Positions 1 to 9,430 of a stretch of 64,000 nt of DNA are shown one piece after another. Source of the DNA: Psychrobacter sp. NG254. Lineage in GTDB: Bacteria > Pseudomonadota > Gammaproteobacteria > Pseudomonadales > Moraxellaceae. The stretch is taken from NCBI RefSeq assembly GCF_015277735.1, contig NZ_JADHDA010000008.1:28918-92917 (forward strand), read 5' to 3'. Each line of letters begins with the position of its first letter. The stretch's first letter is position 1. The position numbers and the translations under genes are program-made. The notes beneath the pieces were generated by a model, which was not told where the DNA came from, made no database searches, and saw only the letters and a list, made by a program, of their open reading frames with translations.

Positions 1-948
1 CAGCTCAGGGATCAGACCAAACTTGATCAAATCTTCTGGTTCAACTTCTTGTAACAACTCTGAGCTACGACGGCTGTCGTCTTTTGAGCTGACATCAGCA
101 TTGAAACCAATACCACCTTTTTCGGTACGTTGCTGAATGACTTTGTCTAGGCCAGCAAACGCGCCGCCCACGATGATTAGGATGTTGCTGGTATCGACTT
201 GGATCAGCTCTTGCTGTGGGTGCTTACGACCACCGTGCGGCGGAATAGCAGCCACGGTGCCTTCGATTAGCTTGAGCAGTGCTTGCTGCACGCCTTCACC
301 TGACACATCACGGGTGATAGATGGGTTGTCGCCTTTTTTACTGATTTTGTCGATTTCATCGATATAGATGATACCTTGCTCAGCTTTGGCCACATCATAG
401 TCAGAAGCTTGCAGTAGCTTCTGCACGATGTTCTCAACGTCTTCACCGACATAACCTGCTTCAGTCAGTGTTGTAGCATCAGCCATCGCAAAAGGCACAT
501 CAAGCAGACGAGCTAAGGTTTGGGCAAGCAATGTTTTACCAGAACCAGTCGGACCGATTAGCAAGATATTACTCTTAGCCAATTCTACCATTGCATCATC
601 AGCGCCAATTTTAGACTTTTTGCTGTCGTTAGCTAAAGTTTGGCTAACTTTTAGACGCTTATAATGGTTATAAACGGCAACGGCCAATGCTTTTTTGGCA
701 GCGTCCTGACCGATGACATATTCATCAAGTTTGGCACGCAGCTCTTTTGGGGTTGGTAGCTTTTTATTGATCCAAGAAGTATCGATATCGCTATCGTCAT
801 CGCCGTGCTCGGCACTGTCTGCGATTAAGTCAGTACATAGCTCGATACACTCATTACAGATATTGGCATCGTCAGCCGCAATCAGTTGCTTTACATCGCT
901 TTTGGCTTTACCGCAAAACGAGCACTGCGGGGTATTATCTTCTGCCAT
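1..948 (-). CDS. clpX: ATP-dependent Clp protease ATP-binding subunit ClpX (C-terminus off the window)
   Basis: AAA+ unfoldase that recognises tagged substrates and feeds them to ClpP. The first 316 codons are present and the frame stays open to base 1, so about 100 C-terminal residues lie outside. The N-terminal zinc-binding domain has Cys9, Cys12, Cys31 and Cys34 (CSFC and CNEC pairs). Next come the Walker A motif GPTGSGKT and the Walker B motif IIYIDEID. The start ATG is fixed by the [14 protein letters not shown] beginning at 948. It lies downstream of clpP on the same strand with a 109-bp gap, the usual clpP-clpX arrangement, so the two are probably co-transcribed. Identification is certain; only completeness is limited by the window. 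Confidence 0.97.
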   Translation of the reverse strand, partial: MAEDNTPQCSFCGKAKSDVKQLIAADDANICNECIELCTDLIADSAEHGDDDSDIDTSWINKKLPTPKELRAKLDEYVIGQDAAKKALAVAVYNHYKRLKVSQTLANDSKKSKIGADDAMVELAKSNILLIGPTGSGKTLLAQTLARLLDVPFAMADATTLTEAGYVGEDVENIVQKLLQASDYDVAKAEQGIIYIDEIDKISKKGDNPSITRDVSGEGVQQALLKLIEGTVAAIPPHGGRKHPQQELIQVDTSNILIIVGGAFAGLDKVIQQRTEKGGIGFNADVSSKDDSRRSSELLQEVEPEDLIKFGLIPEL

Positions 949-1057
949 AAAAGGCGCTCCTAAAATTTAAAACTTACAAATATTTTGATTGTTTGCATCA
1001 ATGCCAAAACGCATCGCGCTCAGGCAGTTGATACTCATCAAGGCTGTTATATGCTAA

Positions 1058-1732
1058 TTATAAAGAAGTAGGGCGGCGCTCTAGCACTTCATCAATCAAG
1101 CCGTATGCTTTTGCTTCATCTGCATCTAGCCAGTAATCACGCTCAACATCTGTTTCGATTTTTTCTACAGTCTGGCCTGTACGCTCAGCCAATATCTTGT
1201 TCAAACGCGCACGAGTTTTTAGAATTTCACGAGCATTGATTTCGATATCTGTTGCTTGACCTTGCGCACCACCTGAAGGCTGGTGAATCATCACACGAGC
1301 ATTGGCAAGTGCATAACGTTTACCTTTTTGACCGGCGGCCAATAGGAATGAGCCCATGCTATAAGCCCCGCCCATACAGATGGTCGATACTTCTGGCTTG
1401 ATAAAGTTCATGGTATCAAAAATCGCTAAACCAGCACTGACTGAACCGCCTGGTGAGTTGATATATAAGTGGATGTCTTTGTCTGGGTTCTCAGCTTCTA
1501 AGAATAGCAGCTGCGCGACGATTAGATTGGCCATATGGTCTTCAACTTGACCAGTCAAAAAGATAACGCGCTCACGTAACAAGCGTGAAAAAATATCAAA
1601 CGAGCGTTCACCGCGTGAAGACTGCTCGACAACCATAGGCACTAATGCAGCTTGGGTGGTTTGTACTTCTTTGTGCGCACTCATCAGCATATCAAAATGT
1701 GGATTGGCAGTGATGCGATCATAATCTGTCAT
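1058..1732 (-). CDS. clpP: ATP-dependent Clp protease proteolytic subunit ClpP
   Basis: Serine peptidase that forms the two-ring barrel of ClpXP and ClpAP. The 224-residue product has the family's length with a short N-terminal propeptide. The catalytic triad is Ser125 (in GGAYSMGSF), His150 (in MIHQPSGG) and Asp199, with the 25- and 49-residue spacings seen in E. coli ClpP. The glycine-rich oxyanion region [11 protein letters not shown] is intact. In most gammaproteobacteria tig lies immediately upstream of clpP; here tig is about 7.8 kb away, with the urease cluster between them on the other strand. clpP must therefore use a promoter in the 1733-2397 spacer. The order clpP-clpX is kept. Confidence 0.98.
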   Translation of the reverse strand: MTDYDRITANPHFDMLMSAHKEVQTTQAALVPMVVEQSSRGERSFDIFSRLLRERVIFLTGQVEDHMANLIVAQLLFLEAENPDKDIHLYINSPGGSVSAGLAIFDTMNFIKPEVSTICMGGAYSMGSFLLAAGQKGKRYALANARVMIHQPSGGAQGQATDIEINAREILKTRARLNKILAERTGQTVEKIETDVERDYWLDADEAKAYGLIDEVLERRPTSL

Positions 1733-1993
1733 AGAAACGTCCTATCGATAAATGTATAAAATAAAAAAGGATTGAATGATTTTATTGTCTGGTAGTTTTT
1801 GACTAATGGGTTGTTTATAAGGGGGCTGCGCTCACTATTCAAGCCTATAAAACCGGTTTGTGCATAGAATACCTGATTAACAGCACTACAATCTACCTAT
1901 CTTACTGACTAAGTTTGAGAATAATAAGGTATTTTATGCCTTTACTGATCAGGTATTACCATAAACTATCCAGTCAAAAGTTATACCAACAAA

Positions 1994-2030
1994 TTGCACT
2001 GTTATAGATAAGATGTATTGTTTTGGTGCA
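1994..2030 (+). promoter_or_regulatory. Possible NtrC-type enhancer half-sites
   Basis: TTGCACT at 1994-2000 and TTGGTGCA at 2023-2030 are inverted with respect to each other and match the two halves of the NtrC dyad (TGCACY-N5-GGTGCA). They are about 20 bp further apart than a single dyad allows, so at best they are two degraded sites. They lie roughly 190-225 bp upstream of the start expected from the sigma-54 promoter, a normal enhancer distance. The match is weak and may be chance. Confidence 0.35.
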
Positions 2031-2192
2031 TGAAAGCGCCACGCTGAGGGATGGCAGACATCAAAAAAACTGATGAGGGAAAGGTCAAAAATATATTGCT
2101 GTTTTCAATGACGGATATAAATTGAGAAAAGTACAAGCAAATCAAAGTTTTGAGCCGATATGGTTAGTTCATTGATTATTTTCTATTCATAG

Positions 2193-2209
2193 TTGGCACG
2201 ATGATTGTA
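2193..2209 (+). promoter_or_regulatory. Candidate sigma-54 (RpoN) promoter of the urease operon
   Basis: TTGGCACG-N4-TTGTA matches the -24/-12 consensus YTGGCACG-N4-TTGCW with exact spacing and one mismatch (TTGT for TTGC). Transcription would begin near 2220, leaving a leader of about 180 nt before the ureD ATG. RpoN/NtrC control of urease under nitrogen limitation is established in several enteric bacteria and pseudomonads, so the placement is biologically sensible. Confidence 0.6.
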
Positions 2210-2397
2210 TCAGTCAACATATTGACCCTTTATTTATTGGTTCAGCGCTGTGTTCGATACGCTATTCGCGCTCTACGGCGCTGAGATTGTTTAGCTATTA
2301 TTTTAGCTAAGGCTTTAAAGTATGACGTTGAACAAGATTTTGGATGATAAACCTGTAAGATATTGGATTATGTTTAATTGGTACATGAGTATATAAA

Positions 2398-3483
2398 ATG
2401 AGTTGGGCTTCTTCCTTAGCATTAAGTTTTGACAGCGTTAAACGCACGAGTACGGCCCAACATAAGGCTGCCGACTCTAAGACGCGGCTATATCACCGCA
2501 AGCATACGGGTGCTTTGATGGTACAGCGTGCTCTGTATCCTGAACCGCGTGTGCAGCAGGGTATTTGTCATGTATTGATGCTATATCCGCCAGCAGGTAT
2601 CGCAGGTGGTGATACGTTGGCTATAGACCTGCGTTTAGATAAGGACAGTCATGCTGTCATTACGACACCAGGGGCGGGGAAATGGTATGGCAAAGACAGT
2701 GTCAGCCAAAAAAGCAAAACCTCGCATCGCCAGTCACCCACGCAAAGCGCTTGTGATAAAAATTCTCTAGTAGAACAAGGCAGTGTACATAGTAATGATA
2801 CTGACCAAGTAAGCGTCGTACCAAATGACATGGCTGAATACGCTAGCCAAAAGGTATACGCCACATTAGACACAGATGCCCGTCTAGAATGGCTACCGCA
2901 AGAGAGCATTATTTATAACGAAGCCAACATGCATGCGACGAGTCGTTTTCAACTAAAGGATTCGTCTAGTCTCCTGACATGGGAGATTAGCGTCTTTGGC
3001 CGTCAGGCATATGATGAGCAGTTTTTGCAAGGGTATTACCATACAGGGCTGAATATCTACCGTGAAAGCAAAGTCATCGTTGCCGAACGTGTGGCACAGT
3101 TGGCACAAAGCCGCTGGTTTACATCGCGTTTAGGGCTAGCAGGGCAGCATATCTACGGGTCGTTTTGGGCGGTGCCAAGTTTAAGTGACGTACATCAAAA
3201 GCCTTTATCGTCATCAAAAGCACGAGAAACGACAGAGACTGCGCAAGCGACGACTAAGCAAGCCTTAACCCGTTATTTGGACAGTACGATACTGACTTTG
3301 CGGCAAGCAATCACAGAAGCGGATTTACCTGTCTATTGCACCCACAATTATCAAGCGATTAATATCCGCTATATTGGCACAGATGTGCGAGGCTGTTTTG
3401 AGGCGTTCTATCAGCTTAGAGAAGTATTGCGTGAGCACTGGTGGCAACTTGAGCCGTGTCGTCCACGGATTTGGGACACGTGA
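2398..3483 (+). CDS. ureD: Urease accessory protein UreD (UreH)
   Basis: UreD binds the urease apoprotein and, with UreF and UreG, forms the complex that delivers nickel to the active site. The 361-residue product is longer than the roughly 270-290 residues usual for the family. Conserved blocks include LMLYPPAGIAGGDTLAI (about 60-76), TPGAGKWY (90-97) and EWLPQESIIYNEA (164-176). The extra length is mainly a Ser/Thr/Asn/Gln-rich stretch at about 98-148, directly after TPGAGKWY, and a second polar patch at about 262-288. No strong Shine-Dalgarno sequence precedes the ATG, so a downstream start cannot be excluded, although conservation begins early. It is the first gene of ureD-A-BC-E-F-G-J. 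Confidence 0.93.
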   Translation: MSWASSLALSFDSVKRTSTAQHKAADSKTRLYHRKHTGALMVQRALYPEPRVQQGICHVLMLYPPAGIAGGDTLAIDLRLDKDSHAVITTPGAGKWYGKDSVSQKSKTSHRQSPTQSACDKNSLVEQGSVHSNDTDQVSVVPNDMAEYASQKVYATLDTDARLEWLPQESIIYNEANMHATSRFQLKDSSSLLTWEISVFGRQAYDEQFLQGYYHTGLNIYRESKVIVAERVAQLAQSRWFTSRLGLAGQHIYGSFWAVPSLSDVHQKPLSSSKARETTETAQATTKQALTRYLDSTILTLRQAITEADLPVYCTHNYQAINIRYIGTDVRGCFEAFYQLREVLREHWWQLEPCRPRIWDT

Positions 3484-3627
3484 TTTTTGATTAGATACTA
3501 TTTAATTAATTTGTTATGACATTAATCTGATAAAAGAAGACGCAATCGCCATTTTTGTTAAGGCATTAAACGTTTGAAGGTCGCTACTCTGTGACACAGA
3601 ACATTATAAATACAATAAGGAAGCTCC

Positions 3628-3930
3628 ATGCATTTGACCCCAACAGAAAAAGACAAGCTCATGCTATTCACGGCTGGTATGGTGGCTGAACGCCGTAAAA
3701 ACCGAGGTGTTAAGCTTAACTATCCCGAAGCCATCGCTTATATCAGCATGCTATTGATGGAAGGTGCTAGAGATGGCAAAAGAGTGGCCGAATTAATGAG
3801 TGAAGGCGCTACCTATCTGTCTGTTGACGATGTGATGGAGGGTGTGGCAGAGATGGTAGATGAAGTGCAAATCGAGGCGACGTTCCCTGATGGTACCAAG
3901 CTGGTTACGGTGCATAATCCCATCGTGTAG
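3628..3930 (+). CDS. ureA: Urease subunit gamma
   Basis: The smallest structural subunit of urease, which hydrolyses urea to ammonia and carbamate. It has the canonical length of 100 residues and is collinear with the family from [12 protein letters not shown] through [14 protein letters not shown] to [15 protein letters not shown]. An AAGGAAG Shine-Dalgarno sits a few bases before the ATG. It remains a separate gene, unlike Helicobacter, where gamma and beta are fused. The next gene starts 35 bp downstream and encodes beta and alpha as one chain. Nothing is odd in this protein itself. Confidence 0.98.
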   Translation: MHLTPTEKDKLMLFTAGMVAERRKNRGVKLNYPEAIAYISMLLMEGARDGKRVAELMSEGATYLSVDDVMEGVAEMVDEVQIEATFPDGTKLVTVHNPIV

Positions 3931-3965
3931 CACTGAAATGATAACTATAAAATAAGGCGACTCTT

Positions 3966-6149
3966 ATGCAAGCAGGCGAATACCATATTCAAGATGGCGA
4001 TATCATCTTAAACCAAGGGCGACAGGTACAGACCATTAGTGTTAGCAATACTGGTGATAGACCTATTCAAATCGGCTCGCATTATCACTTTTACGAAGTC
4101 AATGATGCCTTGAGTTTCGAGAGAGAGCAGACGCGTGGTTATCGCCTGAATATTATCCCTGGTACAGCAGTGCGATTTGAGCCGGGGCAGTCACGTGAAG
4201 TGGAACTGGTCGCTTATGCTGGTAAGCAGGAAGTATATGGCTTTGCAGGGCGAGTGATGGGGGCCGCTAGTTCAGATACCACATCAGATAAGTCAGATGC
4301 TGAAAACCCGCCAGTTACCTCGCAGAAGAAAGTCAGTCGGCATATTTATGCTGAGCATTTTGGTCCGACGACAGGTGACAAGGTGCGCTTAGCGGATACT
4401 GAACTTTGGCTACAGGTTGAAGCTGACTTGACCAGTTATCAGGATACTGATCAGGCTGCAGCACTGCAAAACGGTGAGCAGGCTAGCAAACCGACCGAGA
4501 TAAAAGGCGAAGAAGTTAAATTCGGTGGTGGTAAAGTCATCCGTGATGGTATGGGTCAAGGGCAGTTATTGGGTGCTGATGTTGCCGATACGGTCATTAC
4601 CAATGCGCTAGTCATGGATTATACGGGTATCTATAAAGCAGATATCGGTATCAAGGATGGTCGCATTAGCGGCATTGGCAAAGCCGGAAATCCTGATATC
4701 CAGCCTGCCATTGATATTGCAATTGGTGGTGCTACCGAAATCATTTCTGGCGAAGGCAAAATTCTCACAGCAGGTGGCGTCGATAGTCATATTCACTTTA
4801 TCGCACCACAGCAGTGTGAGACAGCGCTTATGTCAGGCGTGACCACAATGCTTGGTGGCGGTACAGGGCCTGCACAAGGCACGCTCGCCACTACCTGTAC
4901 ACCAGGGGCTTATCATATTGCCTCAATGCTAAAGTCTACCGACAGTATTCCTATGAATATCGGATTACTGGGCAAAGGAAATGTGAGTGTGCCAGAACCT
5001 ATTGCTGAACAAATCGAAGCGGGTGCCGTAGGGCTAAAGCTACACGAGGATTGGGGTACCACTCCGCAAGCCATTGATAACTGTTTGAGTGTCGCGGAAG
5101 AGTATGATGTGCAAGTAGCTATTCATACTGATACCTTAAACGAAAGTGGCTATCTCGAAAGTACGCTGGCAGCATTCAAGAATCGCTGTATCCATACTTT
5201 TCATACTGAAGGCGCAGGCGGTGGTCATGCCCCTGATATTCTTAAAGCCATTGGCGAGTCGCATGTTTTACCATCATCTACCAATCCAACGCGCCCTTAT
5301 ACCGTCAATACCATTGACGAGCATCTCGACATGCTGATGGTCTGTCATCATTTGAGCCCTGCTATCGCTGAAGATGTGGCCTTTGCAGAAAGCCGTATTC
5401 GTCAAGAAACCATTGCGGCAGAAGATATCTTGCATGATCTGGGCGCAATCTCGATGATGAGTAGTGATTCGCAAGCCATGGGACGGGTAGGAGAGGTTGT
5501 CATTCGCACTTGGCAGACTGCGCATAAAATGAAAGTTCAACGCGGACATCTTGCACCTGATGCAACAGCAACCATAGAGGATGAGCAGCAGTTCATCACT
5601 CTGACGGACTACGACCAAAGCGCGGACAACGACAATTTTCGTATCAAACGCTATATCGCAAAATATACGATAAATCCTGCGATTACTCATGGTATCAGCG
5701 ATATGGTTGGCTCTATCGAGGTGGGAAAATGGGCCGATATGGTGTTATGGTCGCCCAAATTTTTTGGGGTAAAGCCTGAATGCATCATCAAAGGTGGCCT
5801 CATCGCTGCTGTGCCGATGGGCGATATCAATGCCTCTATTCCCACCCCGCAGCCCGTACATTATCGTCCTATGTTTGCCACTTATCCAAAATCAGTTGCC
5901 CAAACCAGCATTACCTTTATGTCACAGGCTGCCATCGATAAACAAGTGGATAAGCAGCTTGGACTGACCAAAGTCATTCAGCCAGTACACGGTATTCGTA
6001 GTATCCGTAAAAGTGATATGCGCTTTAATAGTTACTGCCCTGATATGGATATTAACCCTGAAACTTATGAAGTACGTGCCGATGGCAAGACGCTCACTTG
6101 TGAGCCTGCTGACATATTACCCATGGCGCAGCGCTACTTTTTATTCTAA
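3966..6149 (+). CDS. ureBC: Fused urease beta-alpha subunit (UreB-UreC)
   Basis: One uninterrupted 727-residue frame. Residues 1-98 are a whole UreB (beta), about 99-123 are a Ser/Asp/Thr-rich linker, and from about Arg125 ([11 protein letters not shown]) the chain is a whole UreC (alpha). All catalytic residues are present: nickel ligands His275, His277, carbamylated Lys358 (GLKLHEDWG), His387, His413 and Asp501; flap Cys460-His461; Arg477. All lie at a constant offset of 141 from Klebsiella UreC numbering. UreC also has two hydrophilic insertions, about 22 residues at 159-180 (before [10 protein letters not shown]) and about 20 at 531-553 (before [19 protein letters not shown]). The enzyme looks active. 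Beta-alpha fusion with separate gamma differs from the bacterial three-gene form, the Helicobacter gamma-beta fusion and the single plant chain. Confidence 0.96.
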   Translation: MQAGEYHIQDGDIILNQGRQVQTISVSNTGDRPIQIGSHYHFYEVNDALSFEREQTRGYRLNIIPGTAVRFEPGQSREVELVAYAGKQEVYGFAGRVMGAASSDTTSDKSDAENPPVTSQKKVSRHIYAEHFGPTTGDKVRLADTELWLQVEADLTSYQDTDQAAALQNGEQASKPTEIKGEEVKFGGGKVIRDGMGQGQLLGADVADTVITNALVMDYTGIYKADIGIKDGRISGIGKAGNPDIQPAIDIAIGGATEIISGEGKILTAGGVDSHIHFIAPQQCETALMSGVTTMLGGGTGPAQGTLATTCTPGAYHIASMLKSTDSIPMNIGLLGKGNVSVPEPIAEQIEAGAVGLKLHEDWGTTPQAIDNCLSVAEEYDVQVAIHTDTLNESGYLESTLAAFKNRCIHTFHTEGAGGGHAPDILKAIGESHVLPSSTNPTRPYTVNTIDEHLDMLMVCHHLSPAIAEDVAFAESRIRQETIAAEDILHDLGAISMMSSDSQAMGRVGEVVIRTWQTAHKMKVQRGHLAPDATATIEDEQQFITLTDYDQSADNDNFRIKRYIAKYTINPAITHGISDMVGSIEVGKWADMVLWSPKFFGVKPECIIKGGLIAAVPMGDINASIPTPQPVHYRPMFATYPKSVAQTSITFMSQAAIDKQVDKQLGLTKVIQPVHGIRSIRKSDMRFNSYCPDMDINPETYEVRADGKTLTCEPADILPMAQRYFLF

Positions 6150-6233
6150 GCACTTTTTATTCCAAGTGTTTTGTTATTCTAAGTGTTTTGTTATTCTAAG
6201 TGTTTTATTCTAAGTGTTTTATTCTAAGTATTG
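6141..6233 (+). repeat. Tandem repeats that copy the ureBC stop region
   Basis: About six head-to-tail copies of TTATTCTAAGTGTTTT(G), with periods of 17 and then 14 bp. The first copy contains the last codons and TAA stop of ureBC (6147-6149); later copies repeat that stop. They lie in the 132-bp gap before ureE. Replication slippage is the simplest origin. Confidence 0.8.
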
Positions 6234-6281
6234 TGAGTTTTACGCCTTAACCGTTTGAGCAACAACAGCCAGAGTATAATA

Positions 6282-6917
6282 ATGATGAAGATATTTAATA
6301 CCCGTTTAAATGCCCCAAATGACGCTCAAAAAATACAATTAGCCAAACAGCATCAGACCGATGACTATCTACTTTTAGATTTTGATACTCGCCAGCACTC
6401 TCGCTTTAAGGCCACTACAGTTTCAGGTGAGAGTGTCGGTATTGACTTACCTCGGACAGGTACTCTCAAAGGTAATGATGTGTTAATCAATGAGGCAGGC
6501 GAGTTGATTCAGGTTATCGCTAAACCTCAGGTCGTCACCAAAGTTACCGCTGATGATGTCTTTACACTAATGAAAGGGGCTTATCATTTAGGCAATCGAC
6601 ACGTGCCACTGATGTTTGACCAAAGTTTTGACCACGGTGATGCAGGCTATGCGTTATATTTTGAAAACGATCATGTACTTGCGCAAATGTTGGAGCGTCT
6701 TGGATTGCGTGTTGAAGATGCTTCAGTACCGTTTGAACCTGAAACAGGCGCATATCAGTCGGGGCAAGGGCATTCACATGGCCACTCTCACTCACATGCG
6801 CATTCAAGTAGTGACTCAAATAGTGACTCACATAGCCATTCACACAGTCATAAGCATGGTCACGCTCACAGCCATAACCATAACCATCATGATGAGACTG
6901 TAGGGCAGCCAAAGTGA
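6282..6917 (+). CDS. ureE: Urease accessory protein UreE (nickel metallochaperone)
   Basis: UreE collects nickel and passes it to the UreDFG-apourease complex. Residues 1 to about 160 form the usual UreE fold, including KGAYHLGNRHVPLMF and GDAGYALYFENDHVLAQML. The C-terminal 45 residues or so are an extreme His/Ser tail (repeated HSHS and HGH units, over 20 His), a nickel-storage tail as in Klebsiella UreE. A TTG at 6255 opens the frame further, but the ATG pair at 6282/6285 fits the family start MKIFNTRL; I chose 6282 (211 residues). The stop overlaps the ureF start in a TGATG arrangement, so the two are translationally coupled. Confidence 0.95.
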   Translation: MMKIFNTRLNAPNDAQKIQLAKQHQTDDYLLLDFDTRQHSRFKATTVSGESVGIDLPRTGTLKGNDVLINEAGELIQVIAKPQVVTKVTADDVFTLMKGAYHLGNRHVPLMFDQSFDHGDAGYALYFENDHVLAQMLERLGLRVEDASVPFEPETGAYQSGQGHSHGHSHSHAHSSSDSNSDSHSHSHSHKHGHAHSHNHNHHDETVGQPK

Positions 6918-7690
6918 TGATTGATACCAGTGCTCAGTCTACTCAGCCAGACCAACTTGGACAGCTGCTGATGCTGGCATCAAGCAACTTACCCATCGGT
7001 AGCTATACCTATTCGCAAGGTGTTGAGTCAGCGATTGAGTCAGGAGTGGTCTCTGATGAAGCCAACACGCTGGTATTCATGCAGGATTATTTAGTGCTTG
7101 CTGTTATCGGCTATGAGTTGCCAGTATTAGGGCTAATAATGCTAGCGCTTGGTCAAGGTAATGATGCACTAGCCGCAAATCTAGCACACGATTATCATGC
7201 TAGCCTAGAGAGTAAAGAGTTTGTACTTGAGTCTCAGCAACTGGCTCAAGCAATGGTATCTTGGCTCAATGAAGTGCTGAGCCTCGGTATACCTGCTGAG
7301 ATACCTGAAGACGGATACTTGCCACTTTTTGCTCATATTGCACAGCACTGGCAGCTACCACTGGCACAATCAATGACTACGTATGGCTTTGCCCAACTAG
7401 AGAATATGGTGTTGGCTGCGGTCAAGACTGTACCGTTAGGGCAAATGGCAGGACAGCGTATCCTATGGCAATTGCAGAGCGATCTGGGTGCTCAGATTGA
7501 TGCCGTTAGCACTAACATACAGCATACTTTTGATACATTGATGACATCGCCAGATTCGCTTGAAGACCAAGACGTTCAGCAGCTGTGCCAAGACCTCTAT
7601 GAGACGCTCAATATATCGAATAACTTGCCCAATTTGGCTATCCTCTCAAGTATGCATGAGGAACAGTACAGTCGATTGTTTCGCTCATAA
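6917..7690 (+). CDS. ureF: Urease accessory protein UreF
   Basis: UreF acts in the UreD-UreF-UreG activation complex as a GTPase-modulating partner. The 257-residue product is slightly longer than the usual 220-235. The conserved N-terminal region LMLASSNLPIGSYTYSQGVE (about 18-37) is clear, as is the Gly-rich GQRILWQLQSDL region further on. A GTG at 6914 could also start the frame; the ATG at 6917 overlaps the last base of the ureE stop and is the simpler choice. The central part is more divergent than in UreG or UreC, as is common in this family. Confidence 0.94.
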   Translation: MIDTSAQSTQPDQLGQLLMLASSNLPIGSYTYSQGVESAIESGVVSDEANTLVFMQDYLVLAVIGYELPVLGLIMLALGQGNDALAANLAHDYHASLESKEFVLESQQLAQAMVSWLNEVLSLGIPAEIPEDGYLPLFAHIAQHWQLPLAQSMTTYGFAQLENMVLAAVKTVPLGQMAGQRILWQLQSDLGAQIDAVSTNIQHTFDTLMTSPDSLEDQDVQQLCQDLYETLNISNNLPNLAILSSMHEEQYSRLFRS

Positions 7691-7747
7691 CTATACCTTT
7701 ATTTCTATTTATACTTATTAATATACAAACTGTTTTAGGAATTCAAT

Positions 7748-8437
7748 ATGTCTCTAACTCCGCTCAAACCAAAAAACTCTCAATCTATATCAGACTTACA
7801 GACTGATAACGACCGCCAAAATCAGCCATCTGGATTGTCATGCCTACGCCTTGGCATTGGTGGGCCTGTTGGTAGTGGTAAGACCGCGTTGACGTTGCGT
7901 TTGTGCCAAAACATGCGCGACACGGTCAATATGGCAGTCGTGACCAATGATATCTATACCAAAGAAGATTCAGAGTTTTTGACCCGTAATGATGCCATGC
8001 CTGCTGAGCGTATTCGCGGTGTAGAAACAGGTGGCTGTCCGCATACCGCTATCCGCGAAGATGCCTCTATTAATCTGACTGCTATTGCCGAACTGCAAGC
8101 GACTTTTGAAGATTTAGAGATGATTATCATTGAATCAGGTGGTGATAATTTGGCAGCGACGTTTAGTCCAGAGCTGTCTGATTTGACCCTATACGTTATT
8201 GATGTTTCAGCAGGCGATAAGATACCTCGTAAAGGTGGGCCGGGAATTACCAAGTCTGATTTATTGATTATTAATAAGACTGATCTTGCGCCTATGGTAG
8301 GGGCTTCGTTAGAAGTCATGGCAAGAGATGCCAAAAAAATGCGCGGTGACAAACCTTTTATCTTTAGCAACATGAAAACGGGTGACGGGCTAAATGAGAT
8401 TATCGCATTCATCAAAGAGCAGGGCATGCTTGCTTAG
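7748..8437 (+). CDS. ureG: Urease accessory GTPase UreG
   Basis: SIMIBI-class GTPase that binds nickel and powers its insertion into urease. The P-loop GPVGSGKT is at 39-46, the nickel-binding CPH motif is in [15 protein letters not shown], and the G4 motif is INKTDLAP. The length of 229 is about 20 residues above the family norm because of a polar N-terminal extension ([16 protein letters not shown]). An AGGAATTC sequence lies just upstream of the ATG. It is separated from ureF by 57 bp and belongs to the same operon. Confidence 0.97.
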   Translation: MSLTPLKPKNSQSISDLQTDNDRQNQPSGLSCLRLGIGGPVGSGKTALTLRLCQNMRDTVNMAVVTNDIYTKEDSEFLTRNDAMPAERIRGVETGGCPHTAIREDASINLTAIAELQATFEDLEMIIIESGGDNLAATFSPELSDLTLYVIDVSAGDKIPRKGGPGITKSDLLIINKTDLAPMVGASLEVMARDAKKMRGDKPFIFSNMKTGDGLNEIIAFIKEQGMLA

Positions 8438-8508
8438 TTAATAGAATCTCACGAACTATGAACTACAAGCTACGAACAACCAAATTATTAATATTAAGGA
8501 GCACTCCC

Positions 8509-9264
8509 ATGACAGCCTCTACCAATACAAAAACTATAACAAAGACGCATTTTTCACAGGTACTATCCGCTCGTACTATAGTAGCTGGCTCAGCTGTGAT
8601 GATGACCTCATTAATGTTACCGTCACTGGCACAAGCACACTCAGGCCATATCCATTCAACGACTGCGCACACATCATCGCTGTTAGGCACGTTGCAAGCA
8701 GGGCTGATGCATCCGCTGACTGGCTTTGATCATTTGTTTTTAGCAGTCGGTATGGGTATGTTGTTTTACGGACTACAAAAGCAGCGCTTGGGCATGATGT
8801 CATTGGCAGGAGGTTTATCGTTGGGTGTGGTATTAGCGACTGTCGGTGCTTTGGTAGGTGGTGCCGCGTTTGGTTCGGCTACTGGCATGGTTGAGATGGC
8901 GATACTATTATCAGTTGCGGTATTGGCATTTGTGTTAATGGGACAATGGCGCGGAAAAGCCGCATCATTGAATACGTCTGCATCGAGCACGGCAACTACA
9001 AGTGACGTCCCATTACTGAGTATGACTTTTGGCGGTTTGGCAGTATTTCACGGTATGGCACATGCGATGGAATTGCCAGCACAGATCGGCGTATCAGGTC
9101 AGTTAGGTTTTTATGCTGGTATGATGGTTTCTATGTTGGGGCTATACGCGGTTGGTATGGTGATCAATCAGCAGTTGCAACAGCGTTTGGGTGGTCATTT
9201 TTGGTTCCAACGTGGGTTGGTTATGCTAGGTTTAGGGGTAGTGTTCATTCCTGTTTTAACCTAA
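8509..9264 (+). CDS. ureJ: HupE/UreJ family membrane protein, probable nickel permease
   Basis: Small multi-span membrane protein. An N-terminal segment (AGSAVMMTSLMLPSLAQAHS) looks like a signal peptide ending in the His-rich start typical of HupE/UreJ, followed by the family motif LMHPLTGFDHLFLAVGMG and about five or six further hydrophobic helices. HupE/UreJ proteins transport nickel for hydrogenases or ureases, and its place directly after ureG supports nickel uptake. The frame opens at 8458, but AAGGAG at 8496-8501 sits 7 nt before the ATG at 8509, so I start there (251 residues). It is the last gene of the urease cluster; a bidirectional terminator follows. Confidence 0.92.
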   Translation: MTASTNTKTITKTHFSQVLSARTIVAGSAVMMTSLMLPSLAQAHSGHIHSTTAHTSSLLGTLQAGLMHPLTGFDHLFLAVGMGMLFYGLQKQRLGMMSLAGGLSLGVVLATVGALVGGAAFGSATGMVEMAILLSVAVLAFVLMGQWRGKAASLNTSASSTATTSDVPLLSMTFGGLAVFHGMAHAMELPAQIGVSGQLGFYAGMMVSMLGLYAVGMVINQQLQQRLGGHFWFQRGLVMLGLGVVFIPVLT

Positions 9265-9265
9265 A

Positions 9266-9372
9266 TATAGTCAATCCTCTATAAAAGAGCTACAGCGTTA
9301 ACCTCGCTTGAAGTATCACATATACATCTGCACTCGGTTGCCTTGACTCTCTTTTAAATTGAATCAACTATA
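9266..9372. mobile_element. Small inverted-repeat element (copy A), TATAGTC ends
   Basis: A 107-bp non-coding element bounded by TATAGTCAATC and the complement of TATAGTTGATTC. Its termini and a 22-nt inner block (9295-9316) recur at 27187-27303 in the opposite orientation. The 20-nt left terminus (9266-9285) recurs once more at 58341-58360. It is MITE-like in size and has no coding capacity. It sits between ureJ and tig. Confidence 0.7.
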
Positions 9373-9430
9373 GAGTATCAGTTTCTATTACATGATTTAG
9401 TTATTCATTGAGTTCGTTATATTTACCCAT

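Larger units (their letters stand above)
1733..2397. other. Divergent clpP/ureD intergenic region
   Basis: A 665-bp gene-free stretch between clpP (minus) and ureD (plus). It holds a sigma-54-type promoter candidate at 2193-2209 and two NtrC-like half-sites around 1994-2030, annotated separately. A loose inverted repeat joins TCAGCGC at 2242-2248 with GCGCTGA at 2278-2284 in the expected ureD leader. I saw no credible open reading frame and no convincing sigma-70 promoter for clpP. Confidence 0.6.

Noticed and set aside
137..970. Plus-strand open frames across 137-970
   Set aside because: They lie opposite clpX, whose domains (zinc finger, Walker A and B) are unmistakable; the plus-strand products have no family character.
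6562..6912. His/Tyr-rich frames on both strands within the 3' part of ureE
   Set aside because: They are shadows of the CAT/CAC-rich tail of ureE read in other frames.
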